NCBI RefSeq assembly: GCF_900111035.1
Contig: NZ_FOFU01000002.1
Location: 248,001 to 312,000 of the forward strand
Source: Treponema bryantii
Lineage (GTDB): Bacteria > Spirochaetota > Spirochaetia > Treponematales > Treponemataceae
Direction: 5' to 3'
DNA length: 64,000 nt
Part shown: piece by piece, positions 8,578 through 17,232 of the stretch
Numbering within the stretch: position 1 is the stretch's first letter
Layout of the letters: each line of letters opens with the position of its first letter
Notes under the pieces: model-generated
The model's input: only the letters and a program-made list of their open reading frames with translations
Database searches by the model: none
What the model was told of the DNA's origin: nothing
Program-made: the position numbers and the translations under genes

Positions 8578-9225
8578 TTATTGGACATATTTGAGAGATA
8601 AACTCTCGTTCTCCGAATCAAAATATGTAACATCTTTGAATGCAAGCCATTCTTCAGAAGATACGCCATCACTTCCAAAAGCAAAGATAGCCCATGCATT
8701 ACTTACGCCTTTCTGTGTAAGAGTTATTGTCTGCCAGCTTGTAGTAACATTGATGTTTTGTTTTACTAAAGAATCATTTTTGTTCTGATTTGAATAACCA
8801 GCCCAAATTGTCATATTATTACTTGCCTTTACCTTAAAAGTAACCTTTGAAACTTTTGACATGTCATAATAAATACAGTCTTTTGGTGAAGCTGCATTAT
8901 CCTGTACAATTGCACCACCAAACCATGCTCCTGGAATTACAACACATTTCATTCCATTTTCAGAATCATACGATGCGTCAAAGCCCTGCCATACCTGTAA
9001 ATCAATTGGATTATGAGTACGGTCTGAAAATAAGGCGCCCCAGGAATCTCCAATAGTATCTGAAGTTCCAGAATTACCTGGATTACCGTTATTTACACCA
9101 GGGATTGTAGGATTGTTTGCATTTCGCCCTTTAAGTTCTGCTTCTGTCAGAAGATCACAACCTGTAAATGAAAGTAACATTGAAATCATACCAACTGCTA
9201 TCATGATCTTTTCAATTTTTTTCAT
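8578..9225 (-). CDS. Small lipoprotein with carbohydrate-binding-like module
   Basis: A 215-residue protein with signal peptide and lipobox LLSFTGCD. A Gly/Asn/Pro-rich linker (residues about 35-58) leads to a single beta-sandwich-like domain. Its features resemble carbohydrate-binding modules that sit beside endoglucanases: VWQGFDASYDSENGMKCV, a GAWFGG turn, a VTFKVKASNNMTIWAGY strand pair and a terminal SEEWLAFKDVTYF. No catalytic residues are evident. It follows the GH16 gene and precedes the larger lipoprotein, all on the same strand, so it probably serves as an accessory glucan-binding surface protein. I cannot assign a CBM family. Confidence 0.65.
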   Translation of the reverse strand: MKKIEKIMIAVGMISMLLSFTGCDLLTEAELKGRNANNPTIPGVNNGNPGNSGTSDTIGDSWGALFSDRTHNPIDLQVWQGFDASYDSENGMKCVVIPGAWFGGAIVQDNAASPKDCIYYDMSKVSKVTFKVKASNNMTIWAGYSNQNKNDSLVKQNINVTTSWQTITLTQKGVSNAWAIFAFGSDGVSSEEWLAFKDVTYFDSENESLSLKYVQ

Positions 9226-9318
9226 AAAAGCCTCCTGTACTTTTTTCTTTCTTAATTGTTATTCTGAAATTTACAAAATGAAAGTCCTGTAAATTTCAGA
9301 ATGGTGTTTTATTTTCTG

Positions 9319-10188
9319 TTATTGATATACACGAACGTAATCAACAAGGAATTCTGCTTCACCGTTAAGATTGTTTACGTACGCATCACCGCCAAGAGTT
9401 CCACCAATTGCCAGATTCAAAATAATGTAAAATTTCTGATTATACGGCCAATTGGCTTCTGTACCATCATTGTTATAACTTCCCACAGCAACATCATCGT
9501 AATAGGCAGTTATTCTATCTTCAGTCCATTTAATTCCAAATGTATGCCATTCAGATGAAAGATTATTATCATAGATTTTTGTTCCAATACTCTGACCACT
9601 TCCACCTGAATGTCCTTCAGCATGAAGCGTACTGAATATTTTATGATTACCAATTGCAGGAGCATTTTCCATAATGTCTATCTCACCACACTTTGGCCAA
9701 TCACTACGATTTTCCGGCATCATCCAGAAAGCTGGCCATGCACCAGGACGATCGGTTACCTTAAGACGTGCCTCAATATAACCATACTTCCAGGTCTGTT
9801 TAGAATTGATACGGGCACTTCTCCATTCTGATCCGTTATGATAGGCTTTGATTTTTAGAACTCCATCGCCTACGATTGCTGTTTCGGCCTTGGTTGAGTT
9901 ATCAACATAATTCTGCTGTTCTGCATTTCCCCAACCATTGTTACCATGACCAGTCTGATACTTCCATTTTGATGTATCCGGAACTCCGGTATAATCAAAT
10001 TCATCCTGCCACACACAAGTCAGACCGTCTTTTTTCAGAACATCCTTGCCGTTTTCATCTTTTCCAACTTCAGTCTTAACTTTTTCGTCTGCTTCTTTCG
10101 GTGGAAGGAAAATGCAAGATGTACTCATAATTGCTGCTACTCCTGAAAGCAGCAGCAGTCTAATAACAAAAGAATGCTGCTTTTTCAT
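9319..10188 (-). CDS. GH16 beta-glucanase lipoprotein (laminarinase type)
   Basis: A 289-residue protein with lipobox IMSTSC (Cys25) and a GH16 domain from about residue 57 to the end. The active-site signature is GEIDIME, with Glu169 as nucleophile, Asp171, and Glu174 as acid/base. The extra residue in ExDxxE is the laminarinase-type spacing rather than the ExDxE of true lichenases, so beta-1,3- or mixed beta-1,3/1,4-glucan is the likely substrate. The start VWQDEFDYTG, the YIEARLKV strand and the C-terminal LVDYVRVYQ are also typical. It ends 3 bp before the next operon gene coordinate and shares the operon with the glycosidase-barrel fusion. Confidence 0.93.
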   Translation of the reverse strand: MKKQHSFVIRLLLLSGVAAIMSTSCIFLPPKEADEKVKTEVGKDENGKDVLKKDGLTCVWQDEFDYTGVPDTSKWKYQTGHGNNGWGNAEQQNYVDNSTKAETAIVGDGVLKIKAYHNGSEWRSARINSKQTWKYGYIEARLKVTDRPGAWPAFWMMPENRSDWPKCGEIDIMENAPAIGNHKIFSTLHAEGHSGGSGQSIGTKIYDNNLSSEWHTFGIKWTEDRITAYYDDVAVGSYNNDGTEANWPYNQKFYIILNLAIGGTLGGDAYVNNLNGEAEFLVDYVRVYQ

Positions 10189-10191
10189 ATT

Positions 10192-13100
10192 TTAAAGTCC
10201 TATATTTACGTAAGTTGTGATTTCAACATAAGCTGAACCATCTACTACAGCTCCATTAGGCAATGCGTTGTATGCATCTGAGCTGTATTTTCCGAACTTG
10301 CGGCCAATAATTGAAAGACCAATTCTGTTCTTTGCATCAAGGAAAGAAGGATTATCTCCAAAGCCGTAAGCAATATCAAAACTGAACTGCAATGGGAAAG
10401 TCTGGTTAAAGTTTCTCCACCAGCTTTCTGGTCCCCATGTATTGAATGACCACTTTGTAGAACCAATCCAGTGATTGTAACGAACTGCAAGTCCTGCATT
10501 TACAAACTTAACTAACTCCGGATAATCACCCTGATAAGCTCCTGTAAGGGCACCAAGGCATCCACCATCAGCAGTTGCAATAATACGAAGTCCTGGAAGT
10601 GGATTTGTTACGATTCTTGTTCCAACCTGCCAGAGATTTCTCTGCTCAGGAAGTGCACCACCGTTATACCAGATCATATTGCTATACTTTGCAGTTGTTT
10701 CATTTGTAACTGATGTCCATGTATTGCTCTTGAAAGGGAGATTATCTGTCTTTCCGGCGTAAAGGGTATACATTCCGGTAAGAGAGAATGCAAACTTTGC
10801 ACCTTCAATATCATCACCATTCCATTCGTGGAACCAGGTTGCTCCTTCAGGGTCATAAGTAAGAACTGCTTCAACTTCAATTGCCTGACGGTTTCCAAGA
10901 CCTACGATAAATGGAGAACCTGTAAGAAGGTCACGGCCCTTTGGCTGCTGAAGTGGAACGCGAGCTCTGACAACCGGCTTGAATACAAAATCACCATATC
11001 CAACATCAACTCCAACCTGAGCTTCAAATCTGTTCCCAGCACCTGAATCTGCTGTAAAGAAACTTCCTCTAACTTCTGCAGGATTTGTATCTGCTACAAG
11101 ACCGCGGTAGATTGCGTTTCCGTAGATGTACATATGCTGGAACATACTTGTACCGAGCTGAACATAACCGCCAAGTGTATCAAGATAAGTAATCTTAGAA
11201 GTATTACCATTCTGATCGATATATTTTGCGCCAACTTTTTCACTACCAGCATGGAGAACACCGAGTTTGAGAGTTACCCATGGATCAAGAACTGCTGCTG
11301 CATAAATTGAAGCTTTTCTTCCGGCACCGTATGCGTTATATGGATCCAGAGCAGGACTTGATTTAGCACCAAACTCTTCTGCATAAACAAGGCCGATTGT
11401 GAAGTCCGGAACAAACAGAGATTCTGTAGGGAACCAGCGGAAGTAGTTTGCCTGAACCTGAGGCTTTGCACTTCCCCAGATTTCTGGTCCACCAATTACT
11501 GTAAGTCCTTCAAGGAGATTCTTTCCTACAAACTCAAGAGCAATCGGAGCCTTTGAACCATAAGTGTCATAACCGATAATATCAAAAGCTTCTTTTGAAA
11601 TATTAAAAATATCACCTGTGTTTTCAAAACTTGCATGTCCAACATGGTAATAACCATTTATGTCAAAAAGATTTCCAGAATAATTAAGTGATGCCGAATA
11701 GAAATCTACATACTTAAGTTCTGCTTCTGGCTGTGTAGTAGAATAATCTGGTCCATCCTTGTAGTAAGAAGCCCATCTGTCTCCAAGATTTGTATAAGGA
11801 GAATCTGTCCAGGCTTTGATTACAGCTGTACCAGAAAGATTTTCCATTGGCTTTACAGTCAGGCCGAGGGTTGTTTCTGCAGTAACAGTTGTCTTAACAT
11901 TCTCACCCTTTGCATTCTGATATTCAAAAGATTCTTTTAAGTGACCATTATCTTTAATAGCACCCCAGACTCTGTTTACATACATTGGAGTTGTTACCTG
12001 AACGGTTGCATCAAGAGTATCAATCTGAACGAGTTTATTTTCATTTATCATTTCTTTGATTGATTTCTCATTTCCCTGTGCAAGATACATTGAGGTATTC
12101 AATGATGCAAAAGTTTTATTTATATCAGATTCTGAAGATTTATAAAGTGAAAGCTTCCAGATGTCCTGAAGAAGGTAATATGAAGCACGTGGAATTCTCT
12201 TGTTGATTCCACGATCTGTGAGCTTGCTCTGAGCACAGATACCAAACCATTCCTCATCCATGTTGTTGAGGCCATCGCGATAGTCTAATTCATAACCAGA
12301 GTTTGACCAGGTACCTGTGTCATTATGAAGTTCAAGATCTTTGTTCTGATAGTGTTTCCACCATTCATCCATCCATTCAAATACAAAACCACCGATTACA
12401 TTCTGTGAACGGCCCTTTCCATAGCCCTGCTGATAGATTTCTTTCCACTGGCTCATAAGATAAGCCATCTGAGCATACTGATCTTCCTGATGAGTGATTT
12501 CGTTGTAAGCATCTGCTCCGGCTTCTGTGAACATAATTGGCTTGTCGAGAACTTCTGCAACATTTTCGTAGAATGAATCGTAGAAGCGGAATCCACGATA
12601 AGCGTTTACACCAAGAATATCCAGAGAAGGACAAAGTTTCTTAATCAGTTCGAGATACTGAGTATCACCATTTACAATTCCTACCGGGTGGAATGGGTCG
12701 ATGTCTTTACAGGCAGCCATTGCCTCTTCAAGAAGACTGTAGAGGTAACCTGCTTTTACAGTATTCTGTTCACCAACAGGAAGGTTTTCAATTTCTGAAC
12801 CTGACCACACAAGTCCGTAGTTACTTTCGTTTCCGAACATGTACATAAGAACACCGTTTACTGCACGATACTTTTCAGCTGTCTCGACTGCCATTTCAAC
12901 AAGAGTTTCGCGTGTGTACAAATCAGAATAATCTGTATTGGCATACCAGGTGCCGTTTACTGTTACACCATAACGTCCAAGAAGATTATTTACGATTGTG
13001 TAAATGCCGTACTTTGTATAAATGTACTCTACCCATTTTGGAGGAATGTCACTGAAACAGCGGATTGCATTTACACCCATTGCTTTAAGCATTGGCATAT

Positions 13101-13332
13101 CTGTATCAATCATGCGCTCAATGAACTCGTCACTCTTTGACCACAAATCATAAGTATGTGTTTCTCCGATTGGAGTATATGACCATACGATTCCCTTTAC
13201 TTCAATTTCCTTACGGTCTTCCATAAGGCGCCAGCCGTTTGCATCTTTTTTTACTGTGATGAACTGAGCAAAAATTGAAATATTGAGGAATAATAAAATG
13301 CCTGTGAAAACGGCAAAACGTTTTTTATTCAT
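10192..13332 (-). CDS. Clan GH-A glycosidase fused to an apparent outer-membrane beta-barrel
   Basis: A 1046-residue secreted protein with signal peptide (cleavage near IFA/QF). Residues about 30-400 form a TIM-barrel glycosidase resembling the GH2 catalytic domain: MGVNAIRCFSD, acid/base Glu169 in FGNESNYG, nucleophile Glu270 in FTEAGADAY, then GGFVFEWMDEWWK. From about residue 540 to the end the sequence changes to alternating aromatic/polar strands with Gly/Asn turns (for example VDFYSASLNYSGN, YVQLGTSMF, AYVEITTYVNIGL), the look of an outer-membrane barrel. It lies between the CBM9-like lipoprotein gene (8 bp overlap) and the GH16 gene. Substrate is inferred to be a beta-glucan. The exact GH family is uncertain. 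Confidence 0.7.
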   Translation of the reverse strand: MNKKRFAVFTGILLFLNISIFAQFITVKKDANGWRLMEDRKEIEVKGIVWSYTPIGETHTYDLWSKSDEFIERMIDTDMPMLKAMGVNAIRCFSDIPPKWVEYIYTKYGIYTIVNNLLGRYGVTVNGTWYANTDYSDLYTRETLVEMAVETAEKYRAVNGVLMYMFGNESNYGLVWSGSEIENLPVGEQNTVKAGYLYSLLEEAMAACKDIDPFHPVGIVNGDTQYLELIKKLCPSLDILGVNAYRGFRFYDSFYENVAEVLDKPIMFTEAGADAYNEITHQEDQYAQMAYLMSQWKEIYQQGYGKGRSQNVIGGFVFEWMDEWWKHYQNKDLELHNDTGTWSNSGYELDYRDGLNNMDEEWFGICAQSKLTDRGINKRIPRASYYLLQDIWKLSLYKSSESDINKTFASLNTSMYLAQGNEKSIKEMINENKLVQIDTLDATVQVTTPMYVNRVWGAIKDNGHLKESFEYQNAKGENVKTTVTAETTLGLTVKPMENLSGTAVIKAWTDSPYTNLGDRWASYYKDGPDYSTTQPEAELKYVDFYSASLNYSGNLFDINGYYHVGHASFENTGDIFNISKEAFDIIGYDTYGSKAPIALEFVGKNLLEGLTVIGGPEIWGSAKPQVQANYFRWFPTESLFVPDFTIGLVYAEEFGAKSSPALDPYNAYGAGRKASIYAAAVLDPWVTLKLGVLHAGSEKVGAKYIDQNGNTSKITYLDTLGGYVQLGTSMFQHMYIYGNAIYRGLVADTNPAEVRGSFFTADSGAGNRFEAQVGVDVGYGDFVFKPVVRARVPLQQPKGRDLLTGSPFIVGLGNRQAIEVEAVLTYDPEGATWFHEWNGDDIEGAKFAFSLTGMYTLYAGKTDNLPFKSNTWTSVTNETTAKYSNMIWYNGGALPEQRNLWQVGTRIVTNPLPGLRIIATADGGCLGALTGAYQGDYPELVKFVNAGLAVRYNHWIGSTKWSFNTWGPESWWRNFNQTFPLQFSFDIAYGFGDNPSFLDAKNRIGLSIIGRKFGKYSSDAYNALPNGAVVDGSAYVEITTYVNIGL

Positions 13333-14116
13333 TTTCAGCCTCCGCTAAATCAACTACAATGCCGTCTCCCCAGGAACTTGCATCTACGTAGGTATTATCT
13401 TTGCTGCTATTCCAGTGAATGAGACGAGAACGTTCTTTTCCGTCGTCTGCATCGTTAATCTGGAAGTCACCACGAACCTTCTGCTTTGGCTTTAATTTTT
13501 TAATACTCAATAGAGAGAATGGAACAGCTGCTTCAATCTTGTAACCATGTTCGCTGTAAACAATTGCAGCCTTAATACTTCCGTTCATTGAAACATCGTT
13601 CAAACTTACATCGTAAGCAGATTTATTTGTTTTGCTCTGTGGAACAATTCTTACACGGTGATCTGTACTCTTGTAGAAGGTATGATAGCTTGTATCTGTA
13701 CCAAAAAAGAATTCAATTGAATCATCGCGCCAGCCCTGTGGAGCAGGAAATTTATTTTCCTGTGGCTGATCATCTATGATGTCTGCAAAAACATAGAGAT
13801 ATGAATCATCTGCTCTAACCTTAAACAGACCATCTGTATTTTCAGGATTGAACATTCCACCGTAAACCATTCGGCGAACACGGATTCCATCCAGTCCATC
13901 CCATTCATTAAATTCACCATCTATTACTGGAGATTTAGAACCTGAGTAATAAACCTTGAAATTCTTTTCCTGTTCACCTGCATCTGCAAATGCTTCCTCA
14001 GGAGGATAATATGGTGCATCAACAATCTTCTTTGCATTTATTGCAAGACATGATGTAAACATTGTCAAAAGAATGCCGATTCCCATTTTTGGAAAAAAAT
14101 ATTTTGTTTTTTTCAT
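13325..14116 (-). CDS. Lipoprotein with CBM9/DOMON-like carbohydrate-binding domain
   Basis: A 263-residue protein. The ATG at 14116 is preferred over 14128 because AAAGGATGG then lies at normal distance. A hydrophobic segment ends in the lipobox MFTSC. The rest (from SPVIDGEFNEWDGLDGIRV) follows the pattern of the CBM9-like family: an N-terminal IDGxxxEW start, DDSYLYVFADIIDDQP, WRDDSIEFFFGTD, the GYKIEAAVPFSLL strand and a closing WNSSKDNTYVDASSWG. Such domains bind sugars or occur next to glycan enzymes. It follows the solute-binding protein gene and overlaps the glycosidase-barrel gene by 8 bp, suggesting translational coupling. Confidence 0.75.
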   Translation of the reverse strand: MKKTKYFFPKMGIGILLTMFTSCLAINAKKIVDAPYYPPEEAFADAGEQEKNFKVYYSGSKSPVIDGEFNEWDGLDGIRVRRMVYGGMFNPENTDGLFKVRADDSYLYVFADIIDDQPQENKFPAPQGWRDDSIEFFFGTDTSYHTFYKSTDHRVRIVPQSKTNKSAYDVSLNDVSMNGSIKAAIVYSEHGYKIEAAVPFSLLSIKKLKPKQKVRGDFQINDADDGKERSRLIHWNSSKDNTYVDASSWGDGIVVDLAEAENE

Positions 14117-14146
14117 TTTTTTTGCCATCCTTTTTTTAGTTTGTTT

Positions 14147-15787
14147 TTACATTCCAAGTTTTGCCTTGTTTTCATTCATCAGCTTTGTCTGAGCTGCAAT
14201 TACCTTGTCTACGCCTTTGTCTTTCTTGTACTTGTTGAACTGTGCTACAAGTGAATCAAACTCAGCATCTGATTTTGCACGGATAAGCTGTGGAAGAACC
14301 TTACCCCAGCGTCTCTGAATATCTTCACAGATGAGCTGTTCTTCTGAACCAACCGGAAGAGTAAGTCCATCGTATGCAGCAAATGACTGAACATAAGGAC
14401 GTGTCCAAAGCTGTGGCTGTCCGAGAGAAGGAGCATATTCAACTCCCCACTGTGCCTGCCATGCTGTATCCATAAGCATCCAGTAGGTATACATGATTCC
14501 AACATCAGTTTCCTGCTTGTTCTTATCTGTTGAATCAAGCTTTTTCATTTCTGGTGTAAGCTCAGGAATTCCTTTGCTGTTGATTACGTATGTCTTGTCT
14601 TTGATACCGAAGTTTGTATCCATCTGACCTTCTTCACTGATGAGGTAAGAAAGGAACTGAATTGCACGAGCCTTATCTTTACAGTTCTTAGAAATCAAAG
14701 TTACAGTCCATCCTGCAATTCCGCCTCCTGCGAGAGTTGGATTATCGCCACGGCTGTTCTTTGGGCCATCAACAGCGATATAAACAGAGTTTGGATCTCT
14801 TGAATAAAGTGCATGCTGTGCAGCCTGCATATCCCAGTTCTGATAGAGCATACAGAAATAACGTCCCTGTGCTGCTTTCTCTTCAATCTGGCTTCTCTTG
14901 TCTACGAACATATCTGTTGCAATTAAACCTTCAGAATGTGCCTGACGAAGTGTCTTCATCCATCGCAGATATTCAGGATCATCTGTAAGTCCAAGATCAG
15001 CGTTTACGAACTTCCCGTTTTTCTCTGGAGGAATTGCAAGGAAGTGAGCAAGATAGCCCTGAAGCTGTGAACAACCTGTATCACCGAATTCATTTGTTGT
15101 GAAAGGAATAAGTGGCTGACCATTTACTGAAGGGAACTTTGCCTTTGCTGCACGGAGAGCTTTTAAGAATCCCTCTGGAGTTGACATATCCGGCTTACCG
15201 ATTGCTTCATACATATCTTTTCTTACAAGGAAGGTTTCGTTTGATGTGAGTTTTCCGGCATATTTTTTATAGTCTGCCGGTGTATAAGATGAGTTTGGAT
15301 AACCGTAAACATGACCATCTGCCTGTCTGTACCAGCCAAGCTTATCTGTATTTGTTACCCTGAAGAAATAAGGATCATATTTTTTTGCAAGCTCATCGAG
15401 AGGTTCAACAAGACCTGCATCAATCATCATAGGAACCTGTCCTTCCCACCAGCCGATTGTAATAAGGTCTGGAAGTGCATCACCTGCGATCATTGAGTTG
15501 AGTTTTTCTGATTCGTTACCTGCAGGTACAACGAAGTTAATGTCTACACCAGTTTTTTCTGTGATGTACTTTGAAACCATAGAATCGCCCCAGTGACGAG
15601 CGAACCAGCTAAAGTTAATGTACCAGTCGAATTTTATTGGTTTGTCTGCGTTTAATTTCCAGCCAGCAGTACTTGCTGTTCCAGGTACTGTGCCTTTTGA
15701 TTTTGCCTGCTTTTTTGGTTTAGCATAAACTGAAGAAGCCAATACCATAAGCACTAATGCGAATGCAATAAGTTTTGTTTTTTTCAT
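14147..15787 (-). CDS. Extracellular carbohydrate-binding protein of an ABC importer
   Basis: A 546-residue periplasmic binding protein of the large LplA/YtcQ-like class. The signal peptide ends near VYA, with no lipobox, so it is probably free in the periplasm. The mature part has the family sequence INFSWFARHWGDSM, then EKTGVDINFVVPAG, SMIAGDALPDLITIG and a typical GGGIAGWTVTLISKN stretch. It is the first gene of the glucan operon; no ABC permeases or ATPase lie in the window. A YesL protein, often linked to this transporter class, is encoded about 4 kb away. An AGGAG ribosome site and a promoter with a ~45 nt leader precede it. Confidence 0.85.
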   Translation of the reverse strand: MKKTKLIAFALVLMVLASSVYAKPKKQAKSKGTVPGTASTAGWKLNADKPIKFDWYINFSWFARHWGDSMVSKYITEKTGVDINFVVPAGNESEKLNSMIAGDALPDLITIGWWEGQVPMMIDAGLVEPLDELAKKYDPYFFRVTNTDKLGWYRQADGHVYGYPNSSYTPADYKKYAGKLTSNETFLVRKDMYEAIGKPDMSTPEGFLKALRAAKAKFPSVNGQPLIPFTTNEFGDTGCSQLQGYLAHFLAIPPEKNGKFVNADLGLTDDPEYLRWMKTLRQAHSEGLIATDMFVDKRSQIEEKAAQGRYFCMLYQNWDMQAAQHALYSRDPNSVYIAVDGPKNSRGDNPTLAGGGIAGWTVTLISKNCKDKARAIQFLSYLISEEGQMDTNFGIKDKTYVINSKGIPELTPEMKKLDSTDKNKQETDVGIMYTYWMLMDTAWQAQWGVEYAPSLGQPQLWTRPYVQSFAAYDGLTLPVGSEEQLICEDIQRRWGKVLPQLIRAKSDAEFDSLVAQFNKYKKDKGVDKVIAAQTKLMNENKAKLGM

Positions 15788-15839
15788 ACCTTACTCCTAA
15801 ACTGAAGCCAAAGGCGACTTCGATTTTATTACAGAGTGA

Positions 15840-15868
15840 AGTATAGGTTTGAAAAACTGTGATTGAAA
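15840..15868 (-). promoter_or_regulatory. Promoter of the glucan-utilisation operon
   Basis: Minus-strand -35 TTTCAA (15863-15868) and -10 TATACT (15840-15845) are 17 bp apart, about 50 nt before the solute-binding protein ATG. The leader holds a small imperfect hairpin (about 15802-15819) before the AGGAG ribosome site. Confidence 0.5.
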
Positions 15869-15894
15869 GTCAGAAAAATTTCGAAATGGTTTTC

Positions 15895-15917
15895 TTTTTT
15901 CGGTTGAACCGAAAAAA
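15895..15917. promoter_or_regulatory. 23-bp perfect palindrome, candidate operator
   Basis: TTTTTTCGGTT and AACCGAAAAAA flank a single central base. The site lies 27 bp upstream of the -35 of the glucan operon and 34 bp past the methyltransferase stop. The order T-stem-A is the reverse of an intrinsic terminator, so a protein-binding site is more likely. Confidence 0.45.
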
Positions 15918-15951
15918 TTGGAGTTTGACTTAGGGAAAATCTTTTATCTTT

Positions 15952-17094
15952 TTATTTCAGACGATGAATCTCAATATTGATTTTATAAAGTTCGGCAACC
16001 TTAAGACATCTTTTTTTGCACAAATCTGAAATTCCATTTTCATCTTTTTGCACAAGAATACAACGGCGGGATGCATTTTCCTGCTGATTAAGTTCGCATA
16101 CGGCTTCAAAAGTTGTACCGCTTCCTGCAAAAAAATCCATGATTAAAGCATCTTTTGGCTGCCGTGTTATAGCGATTAAATGTTTAATCAGATTTACCGG
16201 TTTAGGATTATCAAACGCACCTTTTTCACCAAGCAGATTGTCTAAATGATGTTGTGCGGCTCTTGTACTATCGGTGCAATCTATTATATTACGAGGAATT
16301 ACCTCAGTTGTATCTTCATTAAAAATTTTTACTCGAGGCACTTTATCGTAAGCTGGTGCAGAGCCCCAGAAAATTCTATTGTCGGCAATAAGCTCTTTCA
16401 TGTGAGCTTCATCTGTCTGCCATTGACGGGTCCAGACTTTTCCACTCGGAGAAACTATCGAATAGTAGTTTTTATGATTAGGATTTGAGCGGGTTTCAGT
16501 AAAGGAAATGCTACCTGAAAACCAGTTACCGCGCGGGTCGTCGTCTACATTTTTTGTTGCCCAGCCGGTGGCTTCGACTTCACGGAAGGCATGAAGTTTT
16601 CGTTTATCACGGGCATAACAAAGGGTATGCTGCTGTAAGGTTCGCGACCAGGTATCTTTTTTACCTTTGCCATGCAGCCACATAAAATCATTTACAAAAT
16701 TTTCTTCCCCAAAAATCTGGTCGCAGAGAAGTTTGAGAGTATATAATTCACTCTGGTCTATTGCAATAAAGATACAGCCGGTGTCGGCAAGTAAAGGTCG
16801 AGCCGCAACAAGACGTCGCTGCATAAAACTTAGCCACGCCGAATGCCTGTCCTCCCCGGAAGCAAAATCATCATTATAAGTAAAATCGTTCCCGGTATTA
16901 TAAGGCGGATCTATATAAATCAGATTGATTTTGCCGGAGAATTCATCCGCCATTTTTTTCAGGACAGGATAATTATCTCCTTCAATAAAAAGATGAGAAT
17001 CTGTTATAAGTGGAGGGTCAAACTGAGTTTTTTGTAAAAGGGAATTGTCATCATAAGGCTCTGGAAAATCTGTCCAACTCAGTTTTATAGGCAT
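15952..17094 (-). CDS. Orphan DNA adenine/cytosine-N4 methyltransferase, beta class
   Basis: A 380-residue DNA methyltransferase. The catalytic motif IV DPPYNTGND (Asp62 to Tyr65 core) comes before the SAM-binding motif I MDFFAGSGTTFEAV near residue 315, the order of beta-class enzymes such as type III Mod subunits. The region between (residues about 110-290) should hold target recognition. At 380 residues it is far shorter than most type III Mod proteins, and no restriction subunit lies nearby, so it may be a solitary methylase or a regulatory one. Motif DPPY usually means N6-adenine. The start has no Shine-Dalgarno but a good promoter 5 nt upstream. Confidence 0.85.
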   Translation of the reverse strand: MPIKLSWTDFPEPYDDNSLLQKTQFDPPLITDSHLFIEGDNYPVLKKMADEFSGKINLIYIDPPYNTGNDFTYNDDFASGEDRHSAWLSFMQRRLVAARPLLADTGCIFIAIDQSELYTLKLLCDQIFGEENFVNDFMWLHGKGKKDTWSRTLQQHTLCYARDKRKLHAFREVEATGWATKNVDDDPRGNWFSGSISFTETRSNPNHKNYYSIVSPSGKVWTRQWQTDEAHMKELIADNRIFWGSAPAYDKVPRVKIFNEDTTEVIPRNIIDCTDSTRAAQHHLDNLLGEKGAFDNPKPVNLIKHLIAITRQPKDALIMDFFAGSGTTFEAVCELNQQENASRRCILVQKDENGISDLCKKRCLKVAELYKINIEIHRLK

Positions 17095-17099
17095 AGTTA

Positions 17100-17129
17100 A
17101 TTATATGATTTCTTAGATTAGTGGGTCAA
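17100..17129 (-). promoter_or_regulatory. Methyltransferase promoter, leaderless type
   Basis: Minus-strand -35 TTGACC (17124-17129) and consensus -10 TATAAT (17100-17105) with 18 bp spacing. The -10 ends 5 nt before the ATG at 17094. Confidence 0.65.
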
Positions 17130-17142
17130 GGTAATTTAGCAA

Positions 17143-17227
17143 GGGCGTTGCGGGGGCGGCGATTGAGCCCCCGCAGAGAGGGTAGCCCGCAATGAAGTGC
17201 GGGCGCAGGGGGAGACATCCCCCTCCC
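17143..17227 (-). repeat. GC-rich palindromic repeat family 1, copy A
   Basis: An ~85 bp GC-rich block in an AT-rich gap. Its reverse complement aligns along its length with copies at 19771-19850 and 46756-46838: a GGGGGA..TCCCCC hairpin, a central CGCACTTC segment, and a GCGGGGGC..GCCCCCGC hairpin. It lies between the methyltransferase promoter and the end of metY and could act as a 3' hairpin for metY. Confidence 0.8.
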
Positions 17228-17232
17228 ATTAA

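Noticed and set aside
8307-8594. Plus-strand frame rich in Gly-Ser repeats
   Set aside because: It is the complement of the Pro-Asp coding repeat; the minus-strand gene has a signal peptide and ribosome site.
15895-15917. Palindrome as a terminator of the methyltransferase gene
   Set aside because: The stem has T residues on its 5' side and A residues on its 3' side, with no T run after it on either strand.
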